From Phaeodactylibacter xiamenensis (GTDB lineage: Bacteria > Bacteroidota > Bacteroidia > Chitinophagales > Saprospiraceae): a DNA stretch of 64,000 nt. The stretch lies in assembly GCF_000759025.1 (NCBI RefSeq), contig NZ_JPOS01000018.1, positions 186,001-250,000 on the forward strand, given 5' to 3'. Made by a program: the position numbers and the translations under genes. Below the pieces are notes generated by a model. The model searched no databases. It saw only the letters and a program-made list of their open reading frames with translations, and was not told where the DNA came from. The number at the start of each line of letters is the position of its first letter. Within the stretch, counting starts at the first letter, position 1. This document shows, in pieces, positions 17,046 through 24,344 of the stretch.

Positions 17046-18272
17046 ATGGCAGTAAAAAATCTACTTGGGCAGGTTGCCCTCATTGTTGAAAATCAAAAAC
17101 GAGAAGCCAAACTAAAAGGGGAGACTTTTAATATTTTCTCTATTCTCAAAGCAGAATACAAAGAAAACCAAACGCACTCCAACTTCATCGGAGAACTTCT
17201 AAATCCCAATGGGTCGCACCTGATGGGAAGGCGCTTCCTGGTAGCTTTTTTATCCGCCATAGAGCATGATTCGCTGGATCACCAAACTACGAGCGTAACC
17301 TTAGAAAAAAGCATCGGAAAAGTTCACATCGACGAGGAAGAACCAGCAAACAGCAGAGGAGGCAGAATAGACATCCTGCTCCAAGACCGTAACAACAACA
17401 GCCTTTGCATTGAAAATAAGATCTATGCCCTTGATCAAAAGCATCAAGTGGTTCGGTACCACAACTACAACAAAGGGAAAAATACCGTTTTTTACCTGAC
17501 CCTTGACGGTAAGGAGACAAGTAAAGAAAGTGCCTGTAATTTGACCCCTGATGAAGACTACAAGGTCATCAGCTACGGGAAACACATAATGGACTGGCTT
17601 GAAGAATGCCAACGGATTGCGGTTGATAGCCCCATCCTAAGAGAAAGCATCAATCAGTACAAAATACTAATCAAGAAACTAACGGGAAGAATGGAAAACC
17701 GGCATAATGAGCAGCTCATAGATAGCATATTGACCAATTTTGAGGCAGCCAAGACCGTGGCAGATAACATTACCAATGCCAGGAAAAGAGTCTGTAAGCA
17801 AGTATTTGATGCTGTGTTTGAAAGGTTGGACGAGAAGTACCGGAATCATCCTACTCTACGTGTAAGGCAAAACAACTCTGTATATGACAAATACACCCAG
17901 ATTTTCATTTTCGATAACCGTTTGGATAAAGAAAGTACAGCGCTTTATTTCTTTATTAGCTCCTTCAGTGGCGACTCTCCCAATAACGATAATAGACTCT
18001 ATCTTGGAATCCTGAATCCACCTCCCCATAACTCTGACTTTGCCAAACCCCCGAACACCCTAAGTTTTAATAACTATATCATTAACGAAAAGCAATTAGG
18101 CAGTTATAGGGGATACGAACCCAGCTTAGCGGACCATCGTACTATTCAAAAACTGTATACGGATAAGGATTTCAGGCAAGGCTTTATCGACTATGTCGTA
18201 GCGGAAGCGTTAGGTTATGTGGAGGAGCAGTATCCTGAGTTGGAGGTGTTTATTGAGAGTAGCAAGGGGTAA
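17046..18272 (+). CDS. PD-(D/E)XK nuclease family protein
   Basis: The 408-residue protein shows a PD-(D/E)xK core of the PDDEXK_4 type: an early NFIGELLNP helix, then RGGRIDILLQD (Asp109) and CIENKI (Glu123-x-Lys125), followed by Gln131 in DQKHQVVRY. These are the metal-binding and catalytic residues of restriction-like endonucleases. The C-terminal half is longer than the core and not recognised; it may bind DNA or a partner. The gene follows hsdM by 36 bp on the same strand, so it is probably part of the restriction operon as an accessory nuclease, although such genes also occur alone in defence islands. Confidence 0.75.
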   Translation: MAVKNLLGQVALIVENQKREAKLKGETFNIFSILKAEYKENQTHSNFIGELLNPNGSHLMGRRFLVAFLSAIEHDSLDHQTTSVTLEKSIGKVHIDEEEPANSRGGRIDILLQDRNNNSLCIENKIYALDQKHQVVRYHNYNKGKNTVFYLTLDGKETSKESACNLTPDEDYKVISYGKHIMDWLEECQRIAVDSPILRESINQYKILIKKLTGRMENRHNEQLIDSILTNFEAAKTVADNITNARKRVCKQVFDAVFERLDEKYRNHPTLRVRQNNSVYDKYTQIFIFDNRLDKESTALYFFISSFSGDSPNNDNRLYLGILNPPPHNSDFAKPPNTLSFNNYIINEKQLGSYRGYEPSLADHRTIQKLYTDKDFRQGFIDYVVAEALGYVEEQYPELEVFIESSKG

Positions 18273-18345
18273 AAATGCCCAATAAAAGACCAATTACCCA
18301 AGGGGGGATATACTTCCCCAAGGTTTCAAGGGTGTTTATCAATAA

Positions 18346-19068
18346 CTAGGGATAAATCCTTAATATTTGATGTGCATTATTTTTTTTGATGTAGTTGAGG
18401 TTTTTGTCGATTGTTTTAGCATGCTTTGATTGCCTAACAATAAGATAAAACCGAATTATCCCTTGTCTGGAGTAAACAATTCTTACGCATGTGTCGGTAA
18501 TGTCTAAACATTCAGTCAACTGCTTAATTCGTACCTTTATTTGCTCTTTTACGTTACTTCCTCTATTTGCATGTTGATAGATGATGATTGATTTTCCAGC
18601 TCGGTAAGCGTCCCGGATTTCGTCAAAATATACGTACTTGATAGCCTTGGGATGTAATTTACCATAAGACTGTACTTCAATTCCATTGTCAGGGTCGTAA
18701 AAAATGACATCGCAAGCCTCTAAGGCTTTTAGGCTGTCATCATGCCAGTGAAAACGGCCTATGTTTTTCGGAATTTTTTCAGAGAAAAAAAGCGTCTTAA
18801 GGGGTAAGACATGTATATCTTGTAAATGAGAGACACTTCTGTTTTGACTGCTAACGATCTCCTTTAATTTTCGGAAAAGATCTGCGTCCGATTCAAAAAA
18901 TACGCCTGATTCACTTTGGAGATAATCAACTTGCTTACCATCGTTATTATGTGTCTCGTCTTCAACAAGGCACCAATTGACACCGAGTTGTAAATCATTG
19001 CTGCACAGATTTTTTAACAGCAAGTACTTTCCGAAATCTCCGATGTCTCCTACGTAGCGGTTCTGCAT
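18346..19068 (-). CDS. Conserved uncharacterised protein (VGDIGDFGKY family)
   Basis: The 240-residue protein begins with NRYVGDIGDFGKYLLLK and has a central FYDPDNGIE (Asp125, Asp127) and IIYQHANR (Gln165-His166). I have seen this N-terminal signature in uncharacterised bacterial proteins but know no function. The alternating strand-helix pattern and the D-P-D-N-G motif after a strand recall the motif IV region of Rossmann-fold methyltransferases such as RlmJ, though no clear SAM-binding glycine motif is present. It is convergent with the nuclease gene before it and next to the recombinase module. A role in defence is only suggested by position. Confidence 0.55.
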   Translation of the reverse strand: MQNRYVGDIGDFGKYLLLKNLCSNDLQLGVNWCLVEDETHNNDGKQVDYLQSESGVFFESDADLFRKLKEIVSSQNRSVSHLQDIHVLPLKTLFFSEKIPKNIGRFHWHDDSLKALEACDVIFYDPDNGIEVQSYGKLHPKAIKYVYFDEIRDAYRAGKSIIIYQHANRGSNVKEQIKVRIKQLTECLDITDTCVRIVYSRQGIIRFYLIVRQSKHAKTIDKNLNYIKKNNAHQILRIYP

Positions 19069-19171
19069 TCTATTATTCTCTTTAATCTAAGCTAACAAAA
19101 CCTAATTCAATACCGCACTTTACACACTTGATCATACTACACCATCTCACCCTGAAGCTACATAAGGGGCT

Positions 19172-20005
19172 TTATTGCAAGTCCCTATTGGCAATCTTCT
19201 CACAATGGTTCGCCAGGATAGAGAGGTACAGAGGGGTATATTTTTCCTGTGGTGGCAAATGCTCTAATGCGTTTGCAAGCTGCCTCTCAACGATTGTTTT
19301 GTCCTCCCGGTTGAGCACTCCGGATAAATAGGTTTCATCCAGACGCTGTTTGGAGCCAAAGTAAGCCTTCAGAAATTGCTTGAAGCGGTCCATCCCATCA
19401 TCAATAAGCCAATGGTAATAAGTACCCCCCAATATATAATCGGTCTTATAGCCGTTGTAATAATCCATTTCATATAAAGAAAGCAGAGCGTAAAGCTCGT
19501 GTAGCCTCTTAAAGCCCTCCGAAACACGTTCTTTGAGCTCCAGGATCCTGTCTGGGAAAGCCCATTCCGGATATACTTCGGGTATTTGCCGGGCGCTAAA
19601 AAGCTGCTCGAACTCCACTCTTTCTAAATATTCCAGGAGAAACGATAAGTCACTTAACACATTCTTCCTGTAAACCCGGGCACGATCGCCTATTCCGATT
19701 ACGGTATAATCTTCATTATTGTCGGGGTCTTCGTGCCTGATGATTTTCTCATAAAACTCCAGAGACCGATTAAGGTATTTGGACTGCTCCCTGATTTGAG
19801 GAGTCATGTTGTTTTCTTGGAAATTTTCCAGGTCTTCTTCCCTCCACATCAAATAGTGGTCGTTCAATAATACATCTGGGACTTTTGTATTCTGCCGGTT
19901 GTAGGTGATCCTCAAATATACTGGGTAGAACCCACTCTCTTCCCGAGAGGCAGTTTTGTGAAGAAATAGCTTGAAGCTGACTTTTCTCGCTTTCTTGGAT
20001 TTCAT
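19172..20005 (-). CDS. Recombinase partner: arm-binding domain without catalytic domain
   Basis: The first 45 residues (KVSFKLFLHKTASREESG, then YPVYLRITYNRQNTKV) match the arm-type DNA-binding domain at the N-terminus of Bacteroidota tyrosine recombinases. The rest of the 277 residues is helical and acidic and holds none of the catalytic Arg-His-x-x-Arg-His-Tyr motifs. The gene starts 6 bp after the recombinase stop on the same strand, so the two are made together. It is not a truncated copy, since the body does not resemble the recombinase. It may act as a directionality or accessory factor that binds the same arm sites (inference). Confidence 0.6.
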   Translation of the reverse strand: MKSKKARKVSFKLFLHKTASREESGFYPVYLRITYNRQNTKVPDVLLNDHYLMWREEDLENFQENNMTPQIREQSKYLNRSLEFYEKIIRHEDPDNNEDYTVIGIGDRARVYRKNVLSDLSFLLEYLERVEFEQLFSARQIPEVYPEWAFPDRILELKERVSEGFKRLHELYALLSLYEMDYYNGYKTDYILGGTYYHWLIDDGMDRFKQFLKAYFGSKQRLDETYLSGVLNREDKTIVERQLANALEHLPPQEKYTPLYLSILANHCEKIANRDLQ

Positions 20006-20011
20006 ACCTGC

Positions 20012-21256
20012 TTATTTTTCCCAGCGGATCCGCTCTATGACTTCATCCTGAATTTTCTTGCTCATCTTTACGTACTGCATCGTAGTGTCAATCTTGGAAT
20101 GCCCCATGTAACTTTGTAAGGTGGGAATCGGCACTTTTACGGCCATATTGGTCCCAAAGGAATGCCGCCCGACATGACACGACAGATGCTTATCGAGCCC
20201 CGCTACTTCAGCCACTTTTTTGATGTTCTCATTTACAACGGTATTGCTTAACCCCTCAAATAGCGGCTTATTTGGCTTCTTTCCGTATTTTTCCAGACAG
20301 GCCTTCATCCATCGTTGCGCCCGGCTTTCTTCTTCGCCCACGAAATGGAAAAATGCGTAAAGTGGGAGGTTAATTTCCTTCTTTTTTCGACGCTGGTTTT
20401 TCACCATGAGGGCGCTGTAATAGTAGCCCTTTCTGGTCTTGGTGATGTTCTTAGGCTTCATGGTAACTGCATCACTAAATCGGAGGCCTGTAAATGCCAT
20501 CACCAGGAAGATATCTCTGGCTTTTTCTTGCTCTTTAGTGATCCTGCTGGTATCCATTTCTTCCAGTAGCTTCAGCTCTTCTAACCGCAGGAAGTCTTTG
20601 GGTCTAGGGCTTCCTTTATCGTATTTGAAACGGTTGTAAGGATTGATGCCTGATTTAACGTACCCTTTATTGATCGCTATGTTGATGTACGTCTTAACAT
20701 GGCGGTGGTACTTGTCGATCGTCGTAAGCTCCTTTTCTTCACCCAGCAGGTATTGATGGAATGCATCCAGAACCTGGTAGTCAAGCTCGTTAAAGGAAAC
20801 TTCCCCTACTGCTGTCCGCCAGTGATTCAGCGTATTGAGCTGGGTCTGCCTGGTCGCGCTGGAAATTTCCTTCCGTTGCTGAGCAGTCATCCTATAAAAA
20901 GCAGTAAAAGAAAGCTTCTGACCACCGGTAGCAGTAAACTGCTCGTGGAATTCCCGGAGCGGCACATGTGCGCCGTGACGCTCATTAACCATGCCAACCT
21001 GGTACTCCATAAGCTCGGACAATTTCCGGTTAATGAGGGAATTATAAGCCAGGGCGTTAGGATGGTCTTTGACCTGCCTGCTTTTCTTATCCCATTGATC
21101 GGGGCGTACGTAAACCTCAGTGGGGAAATACTTCTGCTGTGGCTTTCCGCTTTCGCTACACTGATAGGCGTAGATCCAGACTACCCCATTGCCATCCTTA
21201 TTCATGCGCTTCTTGCGCTCTGAGCTATGTATTGCCCGAAAAGAAATAGATTTCAT
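20012..21256 (-). CDS. Tyrosine recombinase/integrase
   Basis: The 414-residue enzyme catalyses site-specific integration and excision of the element, most likely at the neighbouring tRNA-Asp. It has an arm-binding N-terminus (residues 1-90), a SAM-like core-binding domain (about 110-205) and the catalytic domain with Arg259 (TGLRF), Lys286, His361-x-x-Arg364 (HVGRHSFG), His386 (YMGHS) and the nucleophile Tyr395 (TTMQYVKMS). All catalytic residues are present and the frame is intact. It is transcribed away from the tRNA, with about 210 bp of likely att-arm DNA between them. Confidence 0.93.
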   Translation of the reverse strand: MKSISFRAIHSSERKKRMNKDGNGVVWIYAYQCSESGKPQQKYFPTEVYVRPDQWDKKSRQVKDHPNALAYNSLINRKLSELMEYQVGMVNERHGAHVPLREFHEQFTATGGQKLSFTAFYRMTAQQRKEISSATRQTQLNTLNHWRTAVGEVSFNELDYQVLDAFHQYLLGEEKELTTIDKYHRHVKTYINIAINKGYVKSGINPYNRFKYDKGSPRPKDFLRLEELKLLEEMDTSRITKEQEKARDIFLVMAFTGLRFSDAVTMKPKNITKTRKGYYYSALMVKNQRRKKKEINLPLYAFFHFVGEEESRAQRWMKACLEKYGKKPNKPLFEGLSNTVVNENIKKVAEVAGLDKHLSCHVGRHSFGTNMAVKVPIPTLQSYMGHSKIDTTMQYVKMSKKIQDEVIERIRWEK

Positions 21257-21465
21257 CTGCCATCAATCTTAATTAAGAATCAACTGACAGACGGTGGCCC
21301 ATCCATACCTTTTTTGGTGCAAATATGAGTGCAAAAATCAAACGTCCTTGTTTGTCCGTATTTGTCCACTCATGTCAAGCCCTAAAATGACAATAGCCCT
21401 GATAAAATCAGAGCTATTTGTCTAAACTTGTCATTGATTGACTGTAAAAGTCTCAACAATGTGAG
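21257..21465. promoter_or_regulatory. Candidate att arm region and integrase promoter region
   Basis: The 209 bp between recombinase and tRNA hold repeated TTTGTC-like heptamers at 21351, 21361, 21417 and a related CTTGTCA at 21427, in pairs 10 bp apart, as expected of arm-type recombinase sites. A CATATTTG close to the -7 consensus lies on the minus strand at 21320-21327 and could start the recombinase transcript. ACTTGTCATT at 21426-21435 equals half of the palindromic operator at 2080-2097. Binding by any protein is inference. Confidence 0.4.
21392..21418 (-). terminator. Inverted repeat downstream of tRNA-Asp
   Basis: An 11-bp stem with one mismatch (21392-21402 with 21408-21418, loop of 5) lies 47 bp beyond the tRNA 3' end. 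Read on the minus strand it is followed by a short TTTT-containing stretch, so it may end the tRNA transcript. Because it sits in the att region, a role as a protein site is also possible. Confidence 0.4.
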
Positions 21466-21539
21466 CGGTCCGGACGGGACTCGAACCCGCGACCCCATGC
21501 GTGACAGGCATGTATTCTAACCAACTGAACTACCGGACC
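21466..21539 (-). tRNA. tRNA-Asp (GTC)
   Basis: On the minus strand, a cloverleaf is formed: acceptor stem GGTCCGG with CCGGACC, discriminator G (usual for tRNA-Asp), D-arm with AGTTGGTTAGAA, anticodon loop CTGTCAC with GTC, and T-arm GCGGG-TTCGAGT-CCCGT. CCA is not encoded. Its 3' end faces the recombinase gene, as in elements that use the tRNA 3' part as their attachment site; the gene itself is intact. Confidence 0.95.
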
Positions 21540-21837
21540 TTTATTTCTTAATTAAAAGCCGCTTTCGGCTCTTGTTTTTTACTAACCAACGCCGCTACTG
21601 CGTCATTGCGAGTGCAAATATAAACGTGTTTTTAATTCGATGCAACCTTTCGCTAAAAAAAAGTGAAAAAAAATATTTCACACTCCGACTCTCTGCCCTT
21701 ATTGCTACTTTTGTGGTCTCTATGCCCCGGATGAATACCACTTTAGTTGATCAATACGCCAAAGGAGTGACTTACAGGTACACGCATAGCCTTACGGAGA
21801 GCACAACTCGTACCCCACTCTAACAAAAACTAGGACT
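21540..21837 (+). promoter_or_regulatory. Upstream region of accA with -7 element and small hairpin
   Basis: A hairpin at 21557-21570 (AGCCG-CTTT-CGGCT) followed by TTTTTT on the plus strand could act as a terminator. TACTTTTG at 21706-21713 matches the Bacteroidota -7 consensus, placing the accA transcript start near 21720; no good -33 element was seen. Between this and accA there is a short frame (ATG at 21730, 30 codons plus stop ending at 21823) that could be a leader peptide, but it may be chance. Confidence 0.45.
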
Positions 21838-22809
21838 ATGGTTTTCCTCGAATTTGAAAAGCCCTTAGAAAGCCTCTACGAACAGCTCGAAAAAATCAAG
21901 CAGGTCGGAAAAGAAGGCGATGTCGATGTTTCCGAAATGACGCGCGAGCTGGAAAACAAGATCAAAAATAAACGCAAAGAAATCTACAGCAATCTCACTG
22001 GCTGGCAGAAGGTACAACTCTCCCGCCACCCGGAGCGACCTTACACCTTATACTATATTGAGCAGATGTGCCGCAAGTTTGTTGAGCTCCACGGCGACCG
22101 CTATTACGCCGATGATAAGGCCATCGTGGGCGGGCTGGGCTCGCTCGACGGCCAAACGGTAGTTATCCTCGGGCATCAAAAGGGGGTGAATACCAAAATG
22201 CGGCAGTACCGCAACTTCGGCATGGCTAACCCGGAGGGCTACCGCAAGGCCCTGCGCCTCATGAAACTGGCCGAACGCTTTGGTTACCCCGTAGTTTGTC
22301 TGATTGACACCCCGGGTGCCTTCCCTGGACTGGAAGCAGAAGAGCGCGGACAGGCGGAAGCCATAGCCCGCAACCTCTTTGAAATGGCTCAGCTGAAAGT
22401 ACCCGTGGTTTGTGCGGTCATAGGCGAAGGAGCCTCGGGCGGCGCTATCGGCATAGGGCTGGGCGACCGGGTCTATATGCTTGAGAATACCTGGTACTCT
22501 GTGATTTCTCCGGAGTCCTGCTCTTCCATCCTGTGGCGCAGCTGGGACTACAAGGAACAGGCTGCGGAAGCCCTGAAGCTCACCGCCGACCACATGCACG
22601 AATTCGGGATCATCGATGGCATCATCAAGGAACCGCTCGGTGGCGCACACTCTGCTCCCGAAGAAATGGCTAAACTCCTCAAGCGCCAAATCAAAAAAGC
22701 GATTGCTGAGGTGCAGGACATGACACCGGAAGACCGGATCGATGCCCGCATCAACAAGTACAGTCAGATTGGTGTTTATGAACGGGTGGCTACAGAAGAT
22801 GCCAAATAG
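21838..22809 (+). CDS. accA: Acetyl-CoA carboxylase carboxyltransferase subunit alpha
   Basis: AccA forms, with AccD, the carboxyltransferase that moves CO2 from biotin to acetyl-CoA in the first step of fatty acid synthesis. The 323-residue protein has the typical N-terminal helical part ([15 protein letters not shown]), the crotonase-fold centre with [16 protein letters not shown] and [12 protein letters not shown] (oxyanion and CoA-binding loops), and [11 protein letters not shown]. Length is normal for the family. It opens a short run with the DUF6913-like gene and dapA. Confidence 0.97.
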   Translation: MVFLEFEKPLESLYEQLEKIKQVGKEGDVDVSEMTRELENKIKNKRKEIYSNLTGWQKVQLSRHPERPYTLYYIEQMCRKFVELHGDRYYADDKAIVGGLGSLDGQTVVILGHQKGVNTKMRQYRNFGMANPEGYRKALRLMKLAERFGYPVVCLIDTPGAFPGLEAEERGQAEAIARNLFEMAQLKVPVVCAVIGEGASGGAIGIGLGDRVYMLENTWYSVISPESCSSILWRSWDYKEQAAEALKLTADHMHEFGIIDGIIKEPLGGAHSAPEEMAKLLKRQIKKAIAEVQDMTPEDRIDARINKYSQIGVYERVATEDAK

Positions 22810-22842
22810 CAGCCAACGACTACCCACCACAAATAAACCACT

Positions 22843-23403
22843 ATGGGTATGCTGAAAAACCTGCGCCTGAAGTTCCACTTCAAGGCTTTACATAATGAAC
22901 TGAATAACCGCAAACCTTCCAAAGACCGCAGTGCCGTAACCTGGAAAGGAGCGAAATCCATTGGTATCCTGTTTGATGCCAATGAGCCTGACCACCGTAA
23001 GCGCATTCTGAAATACGCCGACGAGCTCCGGAAAAAGGACAAACAGGTGCGCCTGCTGGGTTACCTTAGTCAGCAGCAGGAAGGCGAGGAATTCCCGTTC
23101 CGCACTTTCTCACCCAAAGACCAGGACTGGCGCTACTGCCCCAGAGGTGAGGAAATAGGCGAATTTATGAGCCAATCCTTCGACCTGCTTTTCTTCCTCG
23201 GGCTGCAGAGCACCCTTTGGAGCGAATACGTTGCTGCGCTCTCTAAAGCCAAACTTCGGGTCGGCCCTTCTACAGATCATACTTATGCTTACGACCTCAT
23301 GATTGAGGTGCCGGAAAAAGCGGGCCTGCCCGCATTTATCACTCAAATGGAAAACCTGCTCGGCAAAACCAATACGCCCTATGAAGCAGCAACTGCAACT
23401 TAG
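22843..23403 (+). CDS. DUF6913-like conserved Bacteroidota protein
   Basis: The 186-residue soluble protein resembles a small conserved family of Bacteroidota (DUF6913, from memory) with no known activity. It has an N-terminal basic helix, a Rossmann-like beta-alpha core (SIGILFDANEPDHRKRI, then VRLLGYL), and FDLLFFLGL in the middle. It begins 33 bp after accA and overlaps dapA by 23 bp, so it is cotranscribed with both and its translation is coupled to dapA. The context points to a housekeeping role in lipid or cell-wall precursor supply, but the sequence shows no catalytic motif. Confidence 0.6.
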   Translation: MGMLKNLRLKFHFKALHNELNNRKPSKDRSAVTWKGAKSIGILFDANEPDHRKRILKYADELRKKDKQVRLLGYLSQQQEGEEFPFRTFSPKDQDWRYCPRGEEIGEFMSQSFDLLFFLGLQSTLWSEYVAALSKAKLRVGPSTDHTYAYDLMIEVPEKAGLPAFITQMENLLGKTNTPYEAATAT

Positions 23404-24277
23404 TGGCACGGGCGTTGCCCTTGTTACGCCTTTTCGCAATAAAACTATTGACTTTCCCGCCTTGTCCCGCCTGATTGAGCATACCATTCAGGGGGGCGTC
23501 GACTTCATCGTCTCCCTTGGTACGACCGGAGAGGCCATCACGCAAAGCCCGGAAGAATGCCGGGAGGTCCTGTCCTTTACCGTCCGCGAAGTCAAGGGCC
23601 GTGTGCCCGTAGTAGCGGGGCTCTTTGGTAGCAATTACACCGAAAAACTGGTCAACGCCCTCAAAACATACGACTTTGAAGGCATCGCCGCTATTATGTC
23701 GAGCAGCCCGGCCTACAGCAAGCCTTCTCAGGAGGGTATCTATCAGCACTATATGGCTGTGGCGGAGGCTTCACCGGTGCCGGTTATCATTTATAATGTA
23801 CCGGGGCGGACTTGCTCCAATATTGAGGCGGAGACGACCCTCCGCCTTGCCCACAGCAGCGACCGGTTCCTGGCAGTGAAGGAGGCTTCCGGCGATTTGG
23901 CGCAAGCCATTTCCATTCTCAAGGATAAACCAGCGCACTTCCAGGTGTGGTCGGGTGAAGACCCCCTGACCCTCCCCATGATCGCCTGCGGGGCGACCGG
24001 GGTGATTTCAGTAATTGCCAATGCTTTTCCCCAGCCATTTTCCAGCATGGTGCGCCACGCGAGAGCAGGTGAACTGCAGGCCGCCCGGAAGTGGAACGAC
24101 CTCCTGCATGACATCCATCCTTACCTCTACGTGGATGGTAACCCTTCCGGCATCAAAGGGGCATTGGAAATGATCGGCATTTGCAGTAAGGAGACCCGTA
24201 TCCCACTTGTACCGCTGACGGACCAAACGTATCAGGAACTGCACCGGGTGATTGAAAAAGCAGGGCTGTTGCCCTAA
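23381..24277 (+). CDS. dapA: 4-hydroxy-tetrahydrodipicolinate synthase
   Basis: DapA condenses pyruvate with aspartate semialdehyde in lysine and diaminopimelate synthesis. The ATG at 23381 (MKQQLQLSGTGVALVTPF) is the start that fits the family, giving 298 residues; an upstream in-frame ATG lies in the previous gene. Visible motifs are GTTGEAITQSPEE (pyruvate-binding), YNVPGRT (catalytic Tyr) and FLAVKEASGDL (Schiff-base Lys). The gene overlaps the preceding one by 23 bp. Confidence 0.96.
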   Translation: MKQQLQLSGTGVALVTPFRNKTIDFPALSRLIEHTIQGGVDFIVSLGTTGEAITQSPEECREVLSFTVREVKGRVPVVAGLFGSNYTEKLVNALKTYDFEGIAAIMSSSPAYSKPSQEGIYQHYMAVAEASPVPVIIYNVPGRTCSNIEAETTLRLAHSSDRFLAVKEASGDLAQAISILKDKPAHFQVWSGEDPLTLPMIACGATGVISVIANAFPQPFSSMVRHARAGELQAARKWNDLLHDIHPYLYVDGNPSGIKGALEMIGICSKETRIPLVPLTDQTYQELHRVIEKAGLLP

Positions 24278-24344
24278 TATTTGCAGGGAACCGCACCATA
24301 CCTTCTTTTACAACGTTAGTAAGTAGAGCCAAAATAATATTTCT

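Larger units (their letters stand above)
1..21465. mobile_element. Integrative element (IME/ICE-like) ending at tRNA-Asp; left border not seen
   Basis: The block runs leftwards from the 3' end of a tRNA-Asp gene and carries a tyrosine recombinase next to that tRNA, an arm-binding partner, an excisionase-like HTH protein, a TOPRIM/SF3-helicase replication protein with an iteron-like cluster, and restriction/defence genes. This layout is classic for elements that integrate into tRNA 3' ends. No relaxase, coupling protein or conjugation genes are visible, so a mobilisable or replicating element is more likely than a complete ICE. I could not find a second copy of the tRNA 3' end in the window, so the left boundary may lie outside it; genes at 1-1800 are included only provisionally. 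Confidence 0.6.

Noticed and set aside
21351-21433. TTTGTC repeats as a CRISPR remnant
   Set aside because: Repeats are only 6-7 bp and spaced 10 bp or irregularly; they fit recombinase arm sites better and no cas gene is near.
21572-21823. 83-codon frame between tRNA-Asp and accA
   Set aside because: The first two thirds cross the terminator-like and promoter regions and look random; only the last 30 codons might be a leader peptide.
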